Assembly: GCA_963822695.1 (NCBI GenBank)
Contig: CAWGJH010000006.1
Coordinates: forward strand, 124,001 to 188,000
DNA length: 64,000 bases
Reading direction: 5' to 3'
Source of the DNA: GCA-003244245 sp963822695
GTDB lineage: Bacteria; Actinomycetota; Actinomycetes; Mycobacteriales; Pseudonocardiaceae
Position numbers and translations under genes: made by a program. This document shows positions 35,130 through 43,486 of this stretch, piece after piece; the first letter of the stretch is position 1, and each line of letters begins with the position of its first letter. The notes under the pieces were generated by a model, which saw only the letters and a program-made list of their open reading frames with translations, had not been told where the DNA came from and ran no database searches.

Positions 35130-36532
35130 CGGTCCACGCCTCCCATCACCGGGTCGATCGACGCCACCGCGGCGATGACGTCGGCTACCAGGCCGCCCTC
35201 ACTCATCGCCGGCATGGACTGCAGATTGACGAAGCTGGGATCGCGGACGTGCACCCGCAGCGGCCGGGTCCCACCATCGGAGACCAGGTGGTAGCCCAGC
35301 TCGCCGCGCGGCGACTCCACCACAGAGTAGACCTGACCAGGTGGCACGGCGAAACCCTCGGTCACCAGCTTGAAGTGGTGGATCAGCGACTCCATGGACT
35401 GCCCCATGATCTTACGGACGTAGTCCAGCGAGTTGCCCATCCCGTCGGAGCCGATGGACAGCTTGGCCGGCCACGCGATCTTGGCGTCCTCCACCATCAC
35501 CGGACCGGGCTCGAGCTTGTCCAGGCACTGAGCCACGATCTTGAGTGACTGATGGATCTCCTCGACACGCAGGACGTAGCGGGCGTAGCAGTCCGCGTCA
35601 GTGGAGGTGGGGACCTCGAACTCGTACTCCTCATAGCCGCAGTACGGCTCGACCTTGCGCAGATCCCACTCCAGACCGGCGCAGCGCAGGATCGGGCCAG
35701 TGACGCCCAGCTGCAGGCACCCGTCCAGCGGCAGGTAGCCCACCTTCTGCAACCGCTGCTTCCAGATCGGCTGGCCGGTGAGCAGCTTGTCGTAGTCCGG
35801 CAAGCGGGAATCCATCACCTTCAGGAAGTCCCGGACCTTGGTGTGGTAGCCCTCGGGCAGGTCCTGCGCGACGCCGCCGGGCCGGATGAACGCATGGTTC
35901 ATCCGCAGGCCGGTGAGGAACTCCAGCAGGTGCAGAACCTCCTCGCGCTCGCGGAACCCGGCGGTCATCCCGGTCAGCGCACCGAGCTCCATCCCACCGG
36001 TGGCGATCGCCACCAGGTGCGAGCTGACCCGGTTGAGCTCCATGAGCAGCACCCGGATCACCTGCGCGCGCCGCGGCGCGGTGATTCCCAGTAGCTTCTC
36101 GGTGGCCAGGCAATAGGCCGCCTCGTTGAACAGCGGCGACAGGTAGTCCGCCCGGGTGACGAAGGTGACACCCTGGGTCCAGGTCCGGTACTCGCAGTTC
36201 TTCTCGATACCGGTGTGCAGGTAGCCGATCACCGAGCGGGCCTGGGTGACGACTTCCCCCTCCAGCTCCAGGACCAGCCGCAGCACGCCGTGCGTGGAGG
36301 GATGCTGCGGACCCATGTTGACGACAATGCGTTCGTCGTGGCGCCAGTCCTCGATCAGGCTGTCCCAGTCACCGCCGGTGACGGTGTACACCCGACCCTC
36401 GGTGGTCTCCCGCGCTGTGGCGGCGTAGGGGTCCGGGCCGGCGGCATTGCTGCCAGTGTCGCTCGCCGTATCGGTTGTTCCGCTGGCGACGGTGTGGGCA
36501 GGTTCGGTCCCACTGTGCTGTCGCGGAGTCAT
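35126..36532 (-). CDS. nuoD: NADH-quinone oxidoreductase subunit D
   Basis: A 468-residue protein of the 49-kDa family. MGPQHPSTHGVLRLVLELEG gives the quinone-site His and the conserved loop; PGGVAQDLPEGYHTK and the final DPSFVNLQSMP are also typical. An N-terminal Ala/Thr-rich stretch of ~55 residues precedes the domain. It starts in an ATGA overlap with the nuoC stop. Confidence 0.96.
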   Translation of the reverse strand: MTPRQHSGTEPAHTVASGTTDTASDTGSNAAGPDPYAATARETTEGRVYTVTGGDWDSLIEDWRHDERIVVNMGPQHPSTHGVLRLVLELEGEVVTQARSVIGYLHTGIEKNCEYRTWTQGVTFVTRADYLSPLFNEAAYCLATEKLLGITAPRRAQVIRVLLMELNRVSSHLVAIATGGMELGALTGMTAGFREREEVLHLLEFLTGLRMNHAFIRPGGVAQDLPEGYHTKVRDFLKVMDSRLPDYDKLLTGQPIWKQRLQKVGYLPLDGCLQLGVTGPILRCAGLEWDLRKVEPYCGYEEYEFEVPTSTDADCYARYVLRVEEIHQSLKIVAQCLDKLEPGPVMVEDAKIAWPAKLSIGSDGMGNSLDYVRKIMGQSMESLIHHFKLVTEGFAVPPGQVYSVVESPRGELGYHLVSDGGTRPLRVHVRDPSFVNLQSMPAMSEGGLVADVIAAVASIDPVMGGVDR

Positions 36533-37296
36533 CAGGAGTACGCCCTCCGCTGGTCCGGGGGTGGGATCTCGGCGCCCTTATATTCCACCGGGATCCCACC
36601 GAGCGGGTAGTCCTTGCGCTGCGGGTGGCCGTCCCAGTCGTCGGGCATGAGGATGCGGGTCAGCGCCGGGTGGCCGTCGAAAACAATGCCGAACATGTCC
36701 CAAGCCTCCCGCTCGTGCCAGTCGGCGGTCGGGTAGACCTCGACCACGCTGGGCACGTGGGCGTCATCGACGTCAACGGCGACTTCGAGCCGGATCCGGC
36801 GCCGGTAGGTCATCGAGGTGAGGTGGTAAACGGCATGCAGCCGTTGCGCGACCTCGGTTCCGTAGTCCACGCCGGATACCGAGCTACAGAGCTCAAAGCG
36901 CAGCGCCGGATCGTCTCGCAAGGTACGGCACAACGCCACCAGGTGTTGCCGGTGCACGTAATAGGTGATCTCCCCGCGATCCACCGTGACCTGCTGGATG
37001 GTCGCGGCGGGCACCCCGCGCTCGGCCATCGCGGCCAGCAACTCGTCGGTGAGCTCGTCGAACCACCCGCCGTAAGGCCGCTGCGCCGGGGCCGGTACGT
37101 AAGCCGGCAGCGTCAGCCCGCCGTACCCAGAGGTGTCTCCGGAGCCGCGAACACCGAACATGCCCTGCCGGGCCCGGCCGGCGACCACCCCGCCGCGAGC
37201 CTCATGCTCAGCGTGCTCGGCTGGACTCAGCTCGGCCGCACTGGGCTGCCCGGGCGCGAGATCTTTACTGGTGTTCTGATTCGCCACGTCGCTCAC
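36532..37296 (-). CDS. nuoC: NADH-quinone oxidoreductase subunit C
   Basis: A 254-residue protein of the 30-kDa family: ADWHEREAWDMFGIVFDGHP and the end DWDGHPQRKDYPLGG are the family signature. The first ~70 residues are a low-complexity actinomycete extension. It overlaps nuoB by four bases. Confidence 0.95.
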   Translation of the reverse strand: MSDVANQNTSKDLAPGQPSAAELSPAEHAEHEARGGVVAGRARQGMFGVRGSGDTSGYGGLTLPAYVPAPAQRPYGGWFDELTDELLAAMAERGVPAATIQQVTVDRGEITYYVHRQHLVALCRTLRDDPALRFELCSSVSGVDYGTEVAQRLHAVYHLTSMTYRRRIRLEVAVDVDDAHVPSVVEVYPTADWHEREAWDMFGIVFDGHPALTRILMPDDWDGHPQRKDYPLGGIPVEYKGAEIPPPDQRRAYS

Positions 37297-37886
37297 GGCT
37301 GCTGCGCTCCGGCGCTCTGAGGGGGGCTCGTGGAGGAGTGCTTGGGCGCGTAGCGCACCGAGGAGGGCACCATCTCAGTGCGCTCACCCCCCTCAGCCCT
37401 CAGAGCGGCCCGCTTCGGCCCCAGCGGCTCATCCATGATCTTGGCGTGCAGTTTGAGGATCGCGTCGATGAGCATCTCCGGACGTGGCGGGCAACCCGGC
37501 AGGTATATGTCCACCGGGACGATGTGGTCCACGCCCTGCACGATCGCGTAGTTGTTGAACATCCCTCCGCTAGAGGCACAGACGCCCATCGCGAGCACCC
37601 AGCGTGGCTCGGGCATCTGGTCGTAGATCTGCCGCAGCACCGGAGCCATCTTGTTGCTCACCCGGCCCGCCACGATCATCAGATCGGCCTGGCGTGGCGA
37701 GGCCCGGAACACCTCCATACCGAATCGGGCCAGGTCATAACGGGGTGCCCCGGTGGTCATCATCTCGATCGCGCAGCAGGCCAGCCCGAACGTGGCCGGC
37801 CACAGCGACGACTTCCGCGTCCAGTTGACCAGCTTCTCCACACTGGTCAGCAGGATGCCGCTCGGAAGCTTCTCTTCCAGACCCAT
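37293..37886 (-). CDS. nuoB: NADH-quinone oxidoreductase subunit B ([4Fe-4S] N2)
   Basis: A 197-residue subunit carrying terminal cluster N2: FGLACCAIEMMTTGAPRYD supplies the tandem cysteines, VCASSGGMFNNYA the third and IYLPGCPPRPE the fourth. The ATG at 37886 starts MGLEEKLPSGIL and lies two bases past the nuoA stop. A C-terminal tail of ~20 residues is variable. Confidence 0.97.
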   Translation of the reverse strand: MGLEEKLPSGILLTSVEKLVNWTRKSSLWPATFGLACCAIEMMTTGAPRYDLARFGMEVFRASPRQADLMIVAGRVSNKMAPVLRQIYDQMPEPRWVLAMGVCASSGGMFNNYAIVQGVDHIVPVDIYLPGCPPRPEMLIDAILKLHAKIMDEPLGPKRAALRAEGGERTEMVPSSVRYAPKHSSTSPPQSAGAQQP

Positions 37887-37888
37887 GA

Positions 37889-38254
37889 TCAGTTCCAGTC
37901 CAGCCCGCCGCGCCGCCACACGTAGGCGTAGGCGAAGCCCAGCGTCACGATGAACAGGGCGACCTCCACCAGACCGAAGAGGCCCAGCGAGTCCGCAGCC
38001 ATCGCGAACGGATACAAGAACACCAGCTCGACGTCGAACAGGATGAACAGCATCGCGGTGAGGTAGTACGCCACCGGCATCCGTCCAGCCCCCGCGACCG
38101 GGTGTGGGGATGGCTCGATCCCGCACTCGTAGCCGTCGAGCTTGGCTCTATTGTACCGGCGCGGCCCGATGTAAGGAGCAGCGACGACGGAGAAGACCGC
38201 AAAGCCCCCCGCCAGCAGCAGCATCAGCACCAGGGGAACGTAGGACTGCAGCAC
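37889..38254 (-). CDS. nuoA: NADH-quinone oxidoreductase subunit A
   Basis: A 121-residue membrane protein with three hydrophobic segments and the family signature YECGIEP followed by YYLTAMLFILFDVELVFL. First gene of the nuo operon; upstream lies a ~130-base gap containing the terminator of the preceding flavoprotein gene. NuoA forms part of the membrane-arm junction. Confidence 0.96.
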   Translation of the reverse strand: MLQSYVPLVLMLLLAGGFAVFSVVAAPYIGPRRYNRAKLDGYECGIEPSPHPVAGAGRMPVAYYLTAMLFILFDVELVFLYPFAMAADSLGLFGLVEVALFIVTLGFAYAYVWRRGGLDWN

Positions 38255-38348
38255 TGTCGTCCCTTCCTTCCCGTCTTGTGAACGTGCCGCGTCTACCCTA
38301 CGTGCGAGCCGGTCACGCGCTGCCTTGAGGCTAACCTAAAACCCAGCC

Positions 38349-38372
38349 CCGATCAGGCGTTATCCTGATCGG
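38349..38372 (-). terminator. Hairpin between the flavoprotein gene and nuoA
   Basis: CCGATCAGG (38349-38357 on the plus strand) pairs with CCTGATCGG (38364-38372), a nine-base stem and six-base loop, 13 bases past the flavoprotein stop and followed on the minus strand by GGGCTGGGTTTT. It probably ends that transcript before the nuo promoter. Confidence 0.7.
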
Positions 38373-38384
38373 AAGGATTGTTGA

Positions 38385-39677
38385 TCACACGCTGGGCGTC
38401 AGCCGGGTCATCGCTGTGATCACCCGGTCCATCGCGTCGCCCTCCCGGCTGTCGTAGAGGTTGGCCAGCAGTTTGAGCAGGAAACGCATCAGGGTCGGAC
38501 GCGGCAAGCCGTGGCGGGTCGCGGCCCGCATCACGGCCGGGTGGCCGATCAACCGGCTGAACGCGTTCCCCAGCCGGAAATAGCCCCCCAACTCCTCGCG
38601 TAGCGTAGCGGGGTAGCGCTGCAACGCGTGCTCCCGGGCCAGCCCCGCAGGTCGGGCCAGTGCCTGCACGGTGCACTCGGCGGCAAACCGGGCGGACTGC
38701 ATCGCGTAGGCAATGCCCTCACCATTGAACGAGTTGACCATGCCGCCGGCGTCCCCGACCAGCAGCAGACCGCCACGGTAGTGCGGGGTGCGGTTGAAAC
38801 CCATCGGCAGGGCCGCTCCGGCGATCTTGCCAGCGGCGTTGCACTCGCGAAAGCCCCACGTCTCCGGGGTGCCGTCCAGCCAGGACCGCAGCAACGCCCG
38901 GTAGTCGGTCTTGCCATACGCCGTGGACGTCAACAGGATTCCCAGGCCGACGTTGGACGTCCCGTCGCCCATGCCGAAGATCCAGCCGTAGCCAGGCAGC
39001 AGCCTGGGCTGCTGCGGGATGGTGTGGTCCCAGAGCTCCAGGTGGCTTTCCAGGAAATCGTCATGGGTGCGGGAGCTGGTGTAGTAGCGGCGCACCGCGA
39101 CCCCCATCGGCCGGTCCTCGCGCTTGTCCATCCCCAGGCTGAGCGCGAGCCGGGCGCTGACCCCATCGCAGGCCAGGGTGAGGGGGGCGCGGTAGGCCAT
39201 CGGCTGCTTGTCCGGACCCTGCCGAGCCCGCACGCCGATAACCTGCCCGGTGCGCTCGTCGGTAATCGCCTCGGTGACGGTGCTGAGCTCGTGCAGCCGG
39301 GCACCGGCCTTCTCCGCGTGGCGCGCCAGCATCTCATCGAAGTCCAGCCGTTGGCGGACCGCGCCGTAGGGCGGAAAGCTGGCCAGGTCGGGCCAGGGCA
39401 ACTCGATCGTCACCCCGCCGCCCACCACCCGCAGGCCCCGGTTGTGCAACCAGCCAGCCTCGGCGCTGGTATCGATGCCCAGGTCGATCAACTGCTTGAC
39501 GCCACGGGGTGTCAGCCCGTCCCCGCACACCTTGTCACGGGGAAACGTGGACTTCTCCAGCAGCAGCACGTCCAGCCCGGCCCGAGCCAGGTACACGGCC
39601 GCCGTCGAGCCCGCCGGCCCCGCCCCCACCACGATCACGTCAGCATCGTTCTCGCTGGCGCCCGCCCGCCTGGCCAT
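38385..39677 (-). CDS. Geranylgeranyl reductase family flavoprotein, probable menaquinone reductase
   Basis: A 430-residue FAD enzyme. VIVVGAGPAGSTAAVYLARA is the dinucleotide fold, DKVCGDGLTPRGV the family motif after it, and GGLLLVGDAGGMVNSFNGEG the second FAD site. In mycobacteria such enzymes (MenJ type) hydrogenate one prenyl unit of menaquinone, and in actinomycetes they sit beside nuoA as here. The ATG at 39677 is used because GAGGAG lies seven bases upstream. It is on the same strand as nuo but separated by a terminator. Confidence 0.85.
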   Translation of the reverse strand: MARRAGASENDADVIVVGAGPAGSTAAVYLARAGLDVLLLEKSTFPRDKVCGDGLTPRGVKQLIDLGIDTSAEAGWLHNRGLRVVGGGVTIELPWPDLASFPPYGAVRQRLDFDEMLARHAEKAGARLHELSTVTEAITDERTGQVIGVRARQGPDKQPMAYRAPLTLACDGVSARLALSLGMDKREDRPMGVAVRRYYTSSRTHDDFLESHLELWDHTIPQQPRLLPGYGWIFGMGDGTSNVGLGILLTSTAYGKTDYRALLRSWLDGTPETWGFRECNAAGKIAGAALPMGFNRTPHYRGGLLLVGDAGGMVNSFNGEGIAYAMQSARFAAECTVQALARPAGLAREHALQRYPATLREELGGYFRLGNAFSRLIGHPAVMRAATRHGLPRPTLMRFLLKLLANLYDSREGDAMDRVITAMTRLTPSV

Positions 39678-39851
39678 CGGAGCTCCTCGGTTGCTCAGTG
39701 CCTTCTTTGGGGGACTTCTTCGGGACTCCCAGGGGCCGAGTGTAAGCGCCAGGGTCACGATGGCTGCCCGGATGCACGCGCCGACTGACAGTCGCGGTCC
39801 ACGCACGCGGAGTAAATCACCCGTACGTGGGGTCACAGGAGGGGCACGTGG

Positions 39852-40466
39852 ATGACTCAAGCGGGTCGTGACCTTCGTATTCCCTATCGGGACGGTGTTC
39901 GGGGTGCGACCTCAGGGTATGACGCGTTCATCTCCTACAGCCACGCCCTGGACGGTGCCCTGGCACCAGCGCTGCAGATCGGGTTGGAGCGATTCGCGAA
40001 ACCCTGGTACCGATCGCGGGCACTGCGGGTCTTCGGGGACACCGCGAGCCTGTCCGCCAACCCAGACCTGTGGTCCTCCATCGAGAAGGCGTTAGACGCT
40101 TCAGCCTGGCTGGTGCTAATGGCCTCGCCGAAGGCGGCACGGTCACCGTGGGTCAACCGCGAGGTCACGTGGTGGCTGGCTCACAAGTCGCCGCAACGGT
40201 TACTCGTGGTGCTCACCGACGGCGAGTTCGCCTGGGCCGACGAGGCCGGAGGCGGCGCCGGGGCGAGTGCGGCCCTGCCACCCGCGCTGCGCGGTGCCTT
40301 CGTCGAGGGGATCCCGATCCGGTGGATAGCGGGGATGCCGTGGACCGCGCCGCTGGCTCTCCTCGTGCCCAGGAGAGCCAGCGGGCCCACGAGCCCGAAC
40401 AGGAGAGGTACGCAGAGCCCATCGACCCCGGTACCGGTGGACCGGGCTACGCCGATCCACCGGTGA
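39852..40466 (+). CDS. TIR-domain protein, C-terminally truncated or broken
   Basis: Residues ~20-155 form a bacterial TIR domain: YDAFISYSHALDGALAPAL, ALRVFGDTASLSANPDLW, VLMASPKAARSPWVNREVTW with the putative NADase Glu, and LLVVLTDGEF. In actinomycetes this domain is usually fused to a large STAND/WD40 sensor; here the frame ends after ~205 residues in a Pro/Arg-rich tail that looks out of phase. From 40340 another frame codes for the likely next module. The architecture suggests deletion of the sensor. An anti-phage role by NAD depletion is known for some TIR proteins but cannot be claimed here. Confidence 0.65.
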   Translation: MTQAGRDLRIPYRDGVRGATSGYDAFISYSHALDGALAPALQIGLERFAKPWYRSRALRVFGDTASLSANPDLWSSIEKALDASAWLVLMASPKAARSPWVNREVTWWLAHKSPQRLLVVLTDGEFAWADEAGGGAGASAALPPALRGAFVEGIPIRWIAGMPWTAPLALLVPRRASGPTSPNRRGTQSPSTPVPVDRATPIHR

Positions 40467-40813
40467 GTTCCGCACCCGAGGATGCGGGACGCGAACCCAG
40501 GCTGCAGCCCCCTGGGCCGGTGGAATCCCCTGGCCGCTCTGGTGATCAGCTCGCCACCCAGGGCAGTGGCGCGCGGGTCGGTCTACTCAACGACGTCGCT
40601 GGCCTGCGCGAGGAGTGGCAACGCGTCCAGGGCACCTTTGTTGATGATCCGCAGCGCGCGGTGCGCGAGGCCAGCGTGCTGGTTGACCGGATCCTGGAAG
40701 AGATCCGCATGAACGTCGGGACTACGCACCTGAGTGAGACGACCTCGACCGAGGAGCTGCGGGTGAGTTTCCAGCGCTATCGCGAGTTCTTCCAGCGTCT
40801 GCTCTCGGCGTAA
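40340..40813 (+). CDS. Short actinomycete protein with a helical C-terminal domain, partner of TIR gene
   Basis: About 157 residues from a GTG at 40340, overlapping the TIR gene. The N-terminal half is acidic and Pro-rich (EPEQERYAEPIDPGTGGPGY), the C-terminal half helical: LREEWQRVQGTFVDDPQRAV and TEELRVSFQRYREFFQRLLS. This 'FVDDPQRAVREAD..RYR.FF.RLL' domain is frequent in Streptomyces as an uncharacterised C-terminus. It may be a relic brought next to the TIR fragment or a true partner. The function is unknown. Confidence 0.55.
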   Translation: MDRAAGSPRAQESQRAHEPEQERYAEPIDPGTGGPGYADPPVSSAPEDAGREPRLQPPGPVESPGRSGDQLATQGSGARVGLLNDVAGLREEWQRVQGTFVDDPQRAVREASVLVDRILEEIRMNVGTTHLSETTSTEELRVSFQRYREFFQRLLSA

Positions 40814-40889
40814 TCCCGATGGCTGCTTCGGGGAGCCGACAGCGGTCATCGCGGACCGGGCGGTGAGCACGAGGCAGGCTGAAAGCCCA

Positions 40890-41290
40890 GGCAATTGTGA
40901 TCACCACACCGCTAGCCGACCAGCGCCCGGTCCCCGTCGTCCAGGAAGAAGAAACGCTCCAGCGCCGAGGCGGCCGCAGTGTCGAACGCGGCTGTGAAAC
41001 CACCATCGGCGACGCCTGGCGCAACCTGCGCCAGGAACTCCGCCGCCTGCACCTGGGCACCCTTGCCACCCCTGACGGCCAGCTCGCTCAGCGCCGCGCG
41101 CTGATCCCGCGCACACGACCATCCTCGGCGCCCTGCAGCTGCCCGGATCACCCCGGTTGTTCGACTTCACCCCACCAGCTGACCCGCAGGCCCGAACCGG
41201 CGTGAATAACACGACCCGGTCAAGACCCACACACACACCTCCGCTGGTCAGCACACAAAAACTGACGGATCGCGCGCTCACCATCCACGG
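40890..41290 (+). mobile_element. C-terminal remnant of a transposase, possibly IS1634-like
   Basis: TIGDAWRNLRQELRRLHLGT and GQLAQRRAL in one frame are followed, after a one-base shift near 41107, by AHTTILGALQLPGSPRLFDF in another. Such an end ('...AQRRTLTxAQxxILxALxLPxPPRxFDF') occurs in IS1634-like transposases. No inverted repeats were seen. The family assignment is tentative. Confidence 0.5.
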
Positions 41291-41374
41291 ACGCTCGGAC
41301 AGACATCAGACAGGAATTGAGAACAAAACTTGCGAAAATTCCCGAAAATGATCTGAAATGTTAAGATCGCTGGT

Positions 41375-41403
41375 TTGACATATTCAAAACACGGGAGTAG
41401 TCT
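41375..41403 (+). promoter_or_regulatory. Principal-sigma promoter upstream of the small acidic protein gene
   Basis: TTGACA at 41375-41380 and TAGTCT at 41398-41403 are 17 bases apart, a good match to the actinomycete -35 and -10 consensus. It leaves a ~50-base leader before the ATG at 41459. The region around it is markedly A+T-rich compared with the flanks. Confidence 0.65.
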
Positions 41404-41458
41404 CAAATTTAGGTTCGCGTTGCGCATCCGCGCGATTCACTCCGAGACCATTAATGTA

Positions 41459-41950
41459 ATGAGTAATATGACTACGTTTGAAAAACGGTCCACCGGAACC
41501 GCCTACGACGACCACGACAGCCACCAGCAGCGCGCGGGCGTGGCCACGGCCGGAGATGTGATGTGCATGTGGACCGCCGCCATGTACGACTACGCCGAGC
41601 AGGTACTGAAGGCCCAGCGACAGTTCGCCCACAGCATGCTGACCGCCGCCGTACCGATGCTCAACGTTGCGCGGGACATCGCGTCTCCGGACACCAAAGA
41701 GGGCAGGAACTCGTTAGACGCCAGGAGTGACCAACGCCACGATGGCTCTAACAGGTCGCGGAAAAACGAGCGTTACAGCAACAACGACGACGACACGGCA
41801 GAGTATACCAAGCGCTCCGCCGACACCAACAGGTCGGAGGCCAACACTTCGGACACCAGCAGGACCGAGCGCGCGAACACCCAGGTGGAAGAGTCCGCCA
41901 GGACACGAGCGCCCGTCGCCGCGAGCACCCCTGAACGGAAGCTCCCCTGA
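41459..41950 (+). CDS. Small hydrophilic protein with a phasin-like helix, function unknown
   Basis: A 163-residue protein. A helix MWTAAMYDYAEQVLKAQRQF, followed by AHSMLTAAVPML, resembles the amphipathic helix of phasin-like proteins. The C-terminal ~75 residues are low-complexity and highly charged (Asn, Asp, Arg, Thr, Ser), probably disordered. It has its own promoter and ends before a strong hairpin, so it is a single-gene unit. I do not recognise a family with confidence. Confidence 0.5.
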   Translation: MSNMTTFEKRSTGTAYDDHDSHQQRAGVATAGDVMCMWTAAMYDYAEQVLKAQRQFAHSMLTAAVPMLNVARDIASPDTKEGRNSLDARSDQRHDGSNRSRKNERYSNNDDDTAEYTKRSADTNRSEANTSDTSRTERANTQVEESARTRAPVAASTPERKLP

Positions 41951-42005
41951 CCGGTCACCCCCCTGACCGGAAGCGCCTCTAGCGCCTCGCGCGGGCTTCC
42001 ATCAC

Positions 42006-42051
42006 CGGAAGGCCTTCGACGTATGTGACCGCATACGTCGAAGGCCTTCCG
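42006..42051. terminator. Long bidirectional hairpin between convergent genes
   Basis: CGGAAGGCCTTCGACGTATG (42006-42025) is perfectly complementary to 42032-42051, a 20-base stem with a six-base loop. It lies between the small acidic protein gene and the alternative-oxidase-like gene, which converge. No long T-run follows on either strand, as usual in high-GC genomes. The rest of the gap (41951-42237) shows no gene. Confidence 0.85.
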
Positions 42052-42237
42052 ATTACCCCGTTTTGTTGCGACAGCGGATCGCACCCTTGCGCCGACGACG
42101 GGGCAAGGGGTTCGGCAGGACCTGGCGACTGCTGGTGGCACTGCATCCGGTGCCGATCGGCACCGGGCAGCGGGAGTCACACTGGCTCACATACAGTCAC
42201 AAGCACGACGGCGCAACGGGCACCAACCGGGGGGTCG

Positions 42238-42936
42238 TTAGCGGAACCGGGGTTTCCTCATCAGGGCCTCGCTTTCGAGCTTGTGTACCCGTTCGTCGTG
42301 GCTGATCTGTCGGAACACGTCCGCGAGCGAGGCGAAGTGGCCGAAGTCGTGGGCGAACGAAGATTCAAATGGTGCGCTGTCCCACTCGGGATGTTCGGCG
42401 ACCATGGTCATGTATTCGTGCTCCGCGTGGTCTTCGAAGTCCGCATTGAGACGATACGACCAGCTCGGGTGCACCACGAAGAGTAACCATGACAACTGGT
42501 AATAGACGAATGCGATCGCCTGCGGTAACCAGAAGAACTTGATCTGTGGTTGCGGCTGGCCGGATCTGGCGATCAGCTCTTCGATGATGAGCAGGTGGTA
42601 CATCTCGTTGTCTTGCTGCGCGCGGGAAGTGGCGACACGATCGTGTATGCGCCGGGCCATATCTGTGTCCGCATGAACATGGGTGATGGCGATGAAGGCG
42701 ACCTGTTCCCAGGCCATATAAGGAACGCGGGCAATCAACTCGAGGACCTTGAACTTGCTCAGCGTGCGAGGCTTGCCGTACACCACGTCGAGCAAGGCGA
42801 ACAGGATCCGCGCGGCGATTCCGTACCGGCGCCGAGGCGCCTCCAGCGTGTCGGCCTGGGCTCCTCGCAGCTCCTCGTGCGTGAGCCGAGGCGGTTGCTC
42901 AGGTACGGCCGCGCTCGTTGTCCCCTCGTCAGCCAT
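42238..42936 (-). CDS. Alternative oxidase-like di-iron protein
   Basis: A 232-residue protein matching the AOX pattern. VLELIARVPYMAWEQ, AQQDNEMYHLLIIEEL, NADFEDHAEHEYM and ISHDERVHKLES supply the Glu and His residues of the four-helix di-iron site, and two hydrophobic helices (LPQAIAFVYYQLSWLLFVV) suit a monotopic quinol oxidase. It could pass electrons from menaquinol or ubiquinol to oxygen without proton pumping; actinomycete homologues exist, but their activity is little known. ATG at 42936 follows GGGAGGG by five bases. It sits only ~2.6 kb from the menaquinone-type reductase. Confidence 0.7.
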   Translation of the reverse strand: MADEGTTSAAVPEQPPRLTHEELRGAQADTLEAPRRRYGIAARILFALLDVVYGKPRTLSKFKVLELIARVPYMAWEQVAFIAITHVHADTDMARRIHDRVATSRAQQDNEMYHLLIIEELIARSGQPQPQIKFFWLPQAIAFVYYQLSWLLFVVHPSWSYRLNADFEDHAEHEYMTMVAEHPEWDSAPFESSFAHDFGHFASLADVFRQISHDERVHKLESEALMRKPRFR

Positions 42937-43274
42937 CGTAACCCTCCCACGCTGCCCCAACCCGAACCACCGAAATCCTTCGACCGCGACGGTGGGCGTT
43001 GCCTGCAGGCTAACGGGTTTCCCGTAGGAGCGCGCGGGTGAAACTCACCGTGGACCCGCAGGCCGATGACTCAAGCCTTACCCGCAAGAGCCAAGTGTGG
43101 ACCACCGTGCCTCGCCCGGGCGCTCACACGGCGCCAGCGCATCTGGTTGAGCTCACGGGACGAAGTGATCCGCCGATGGAGCGTGGTCAGCCCGCTGGAC
43201 ATCCTCACAAAAGCCGACTGGCTGTCCTCGACGGACAACGGGCCGCGACCCCTGCCCTCACGCCGGGATCGGCG
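42937..43274. other. Gap of ~340 bases without a supported gene
   Basis: Between the AOX-like gene start and the terminator of the small peptide gene. A plus-strand frame reads LTRRQRIWLSSRDEVIRRWS near 43118, which could be part of an old helical protein, but there is no usable start or ribosome binding site. Nothing further is recognised. Confidence 0.3.
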
Positions 43275-43303
43275 GGGGGCCGGAGGGTTCACCCCCGGCC
43301 CCC
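43275..43303 (-). terminator. GC-rich hairpin after the 56-codon peptide gene
   Basis: GGGGGCCGG (43275-43283) pairs with CCGGCCCCC (43295-43303), and an inner GGG/CCC extends the stem past one bulged A. It starts 13 bases past the stop codon at 43316, reading the minus strand. It marks the small gene as a separate transcription unit. Confidence 0.65.
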
Positions 43304-43315
43304 ACCCCTGCCACT

Positions 43316-43486
43316 CTAGACGACGGCCCACTGCGAGGGGTTGGTCGTACTGCCCGTCCCACTGGTCTGACGTCCCGTGTACGGAGGGAGGAGTCCGTTG
43401 AATTCCGGGGTATGCCCGTAGTAGATGGCCGGGCCCATACTGTCCGCGTAGGACCAAACCGGCTTCGCGTATTCCTTCTCTGTCAT
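43316..43486 (-). CDS. Orphan 56-residue peptide gene, possible secreted or precursor peptide
   Basis: ATG at 43486, TAG at 43316-43318. The product begins MTEKEYAKPVWSYADSMGPA and ends TNPSQWAVV, with two Trp, five Tyr, many Gly, Ser, Thr and Pro, and no Cys. GAAGAGAG lies ~8 bases upstream. The codons favour G or C in third position. A hairpin follows directly. There is no modification enzyme next to it and no signal peptide. The Thr/Ser/Gly-rich C-terminus could be a core region, but this is only suggestive; I do not recognise the family. Confidence 0.55.
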   Translation of the reverse strand: MTEKEYAKPVWSYADSMGPAIYYGHTPEFNGLLPPYTGRQTSGTGSTTNPSQWAVV

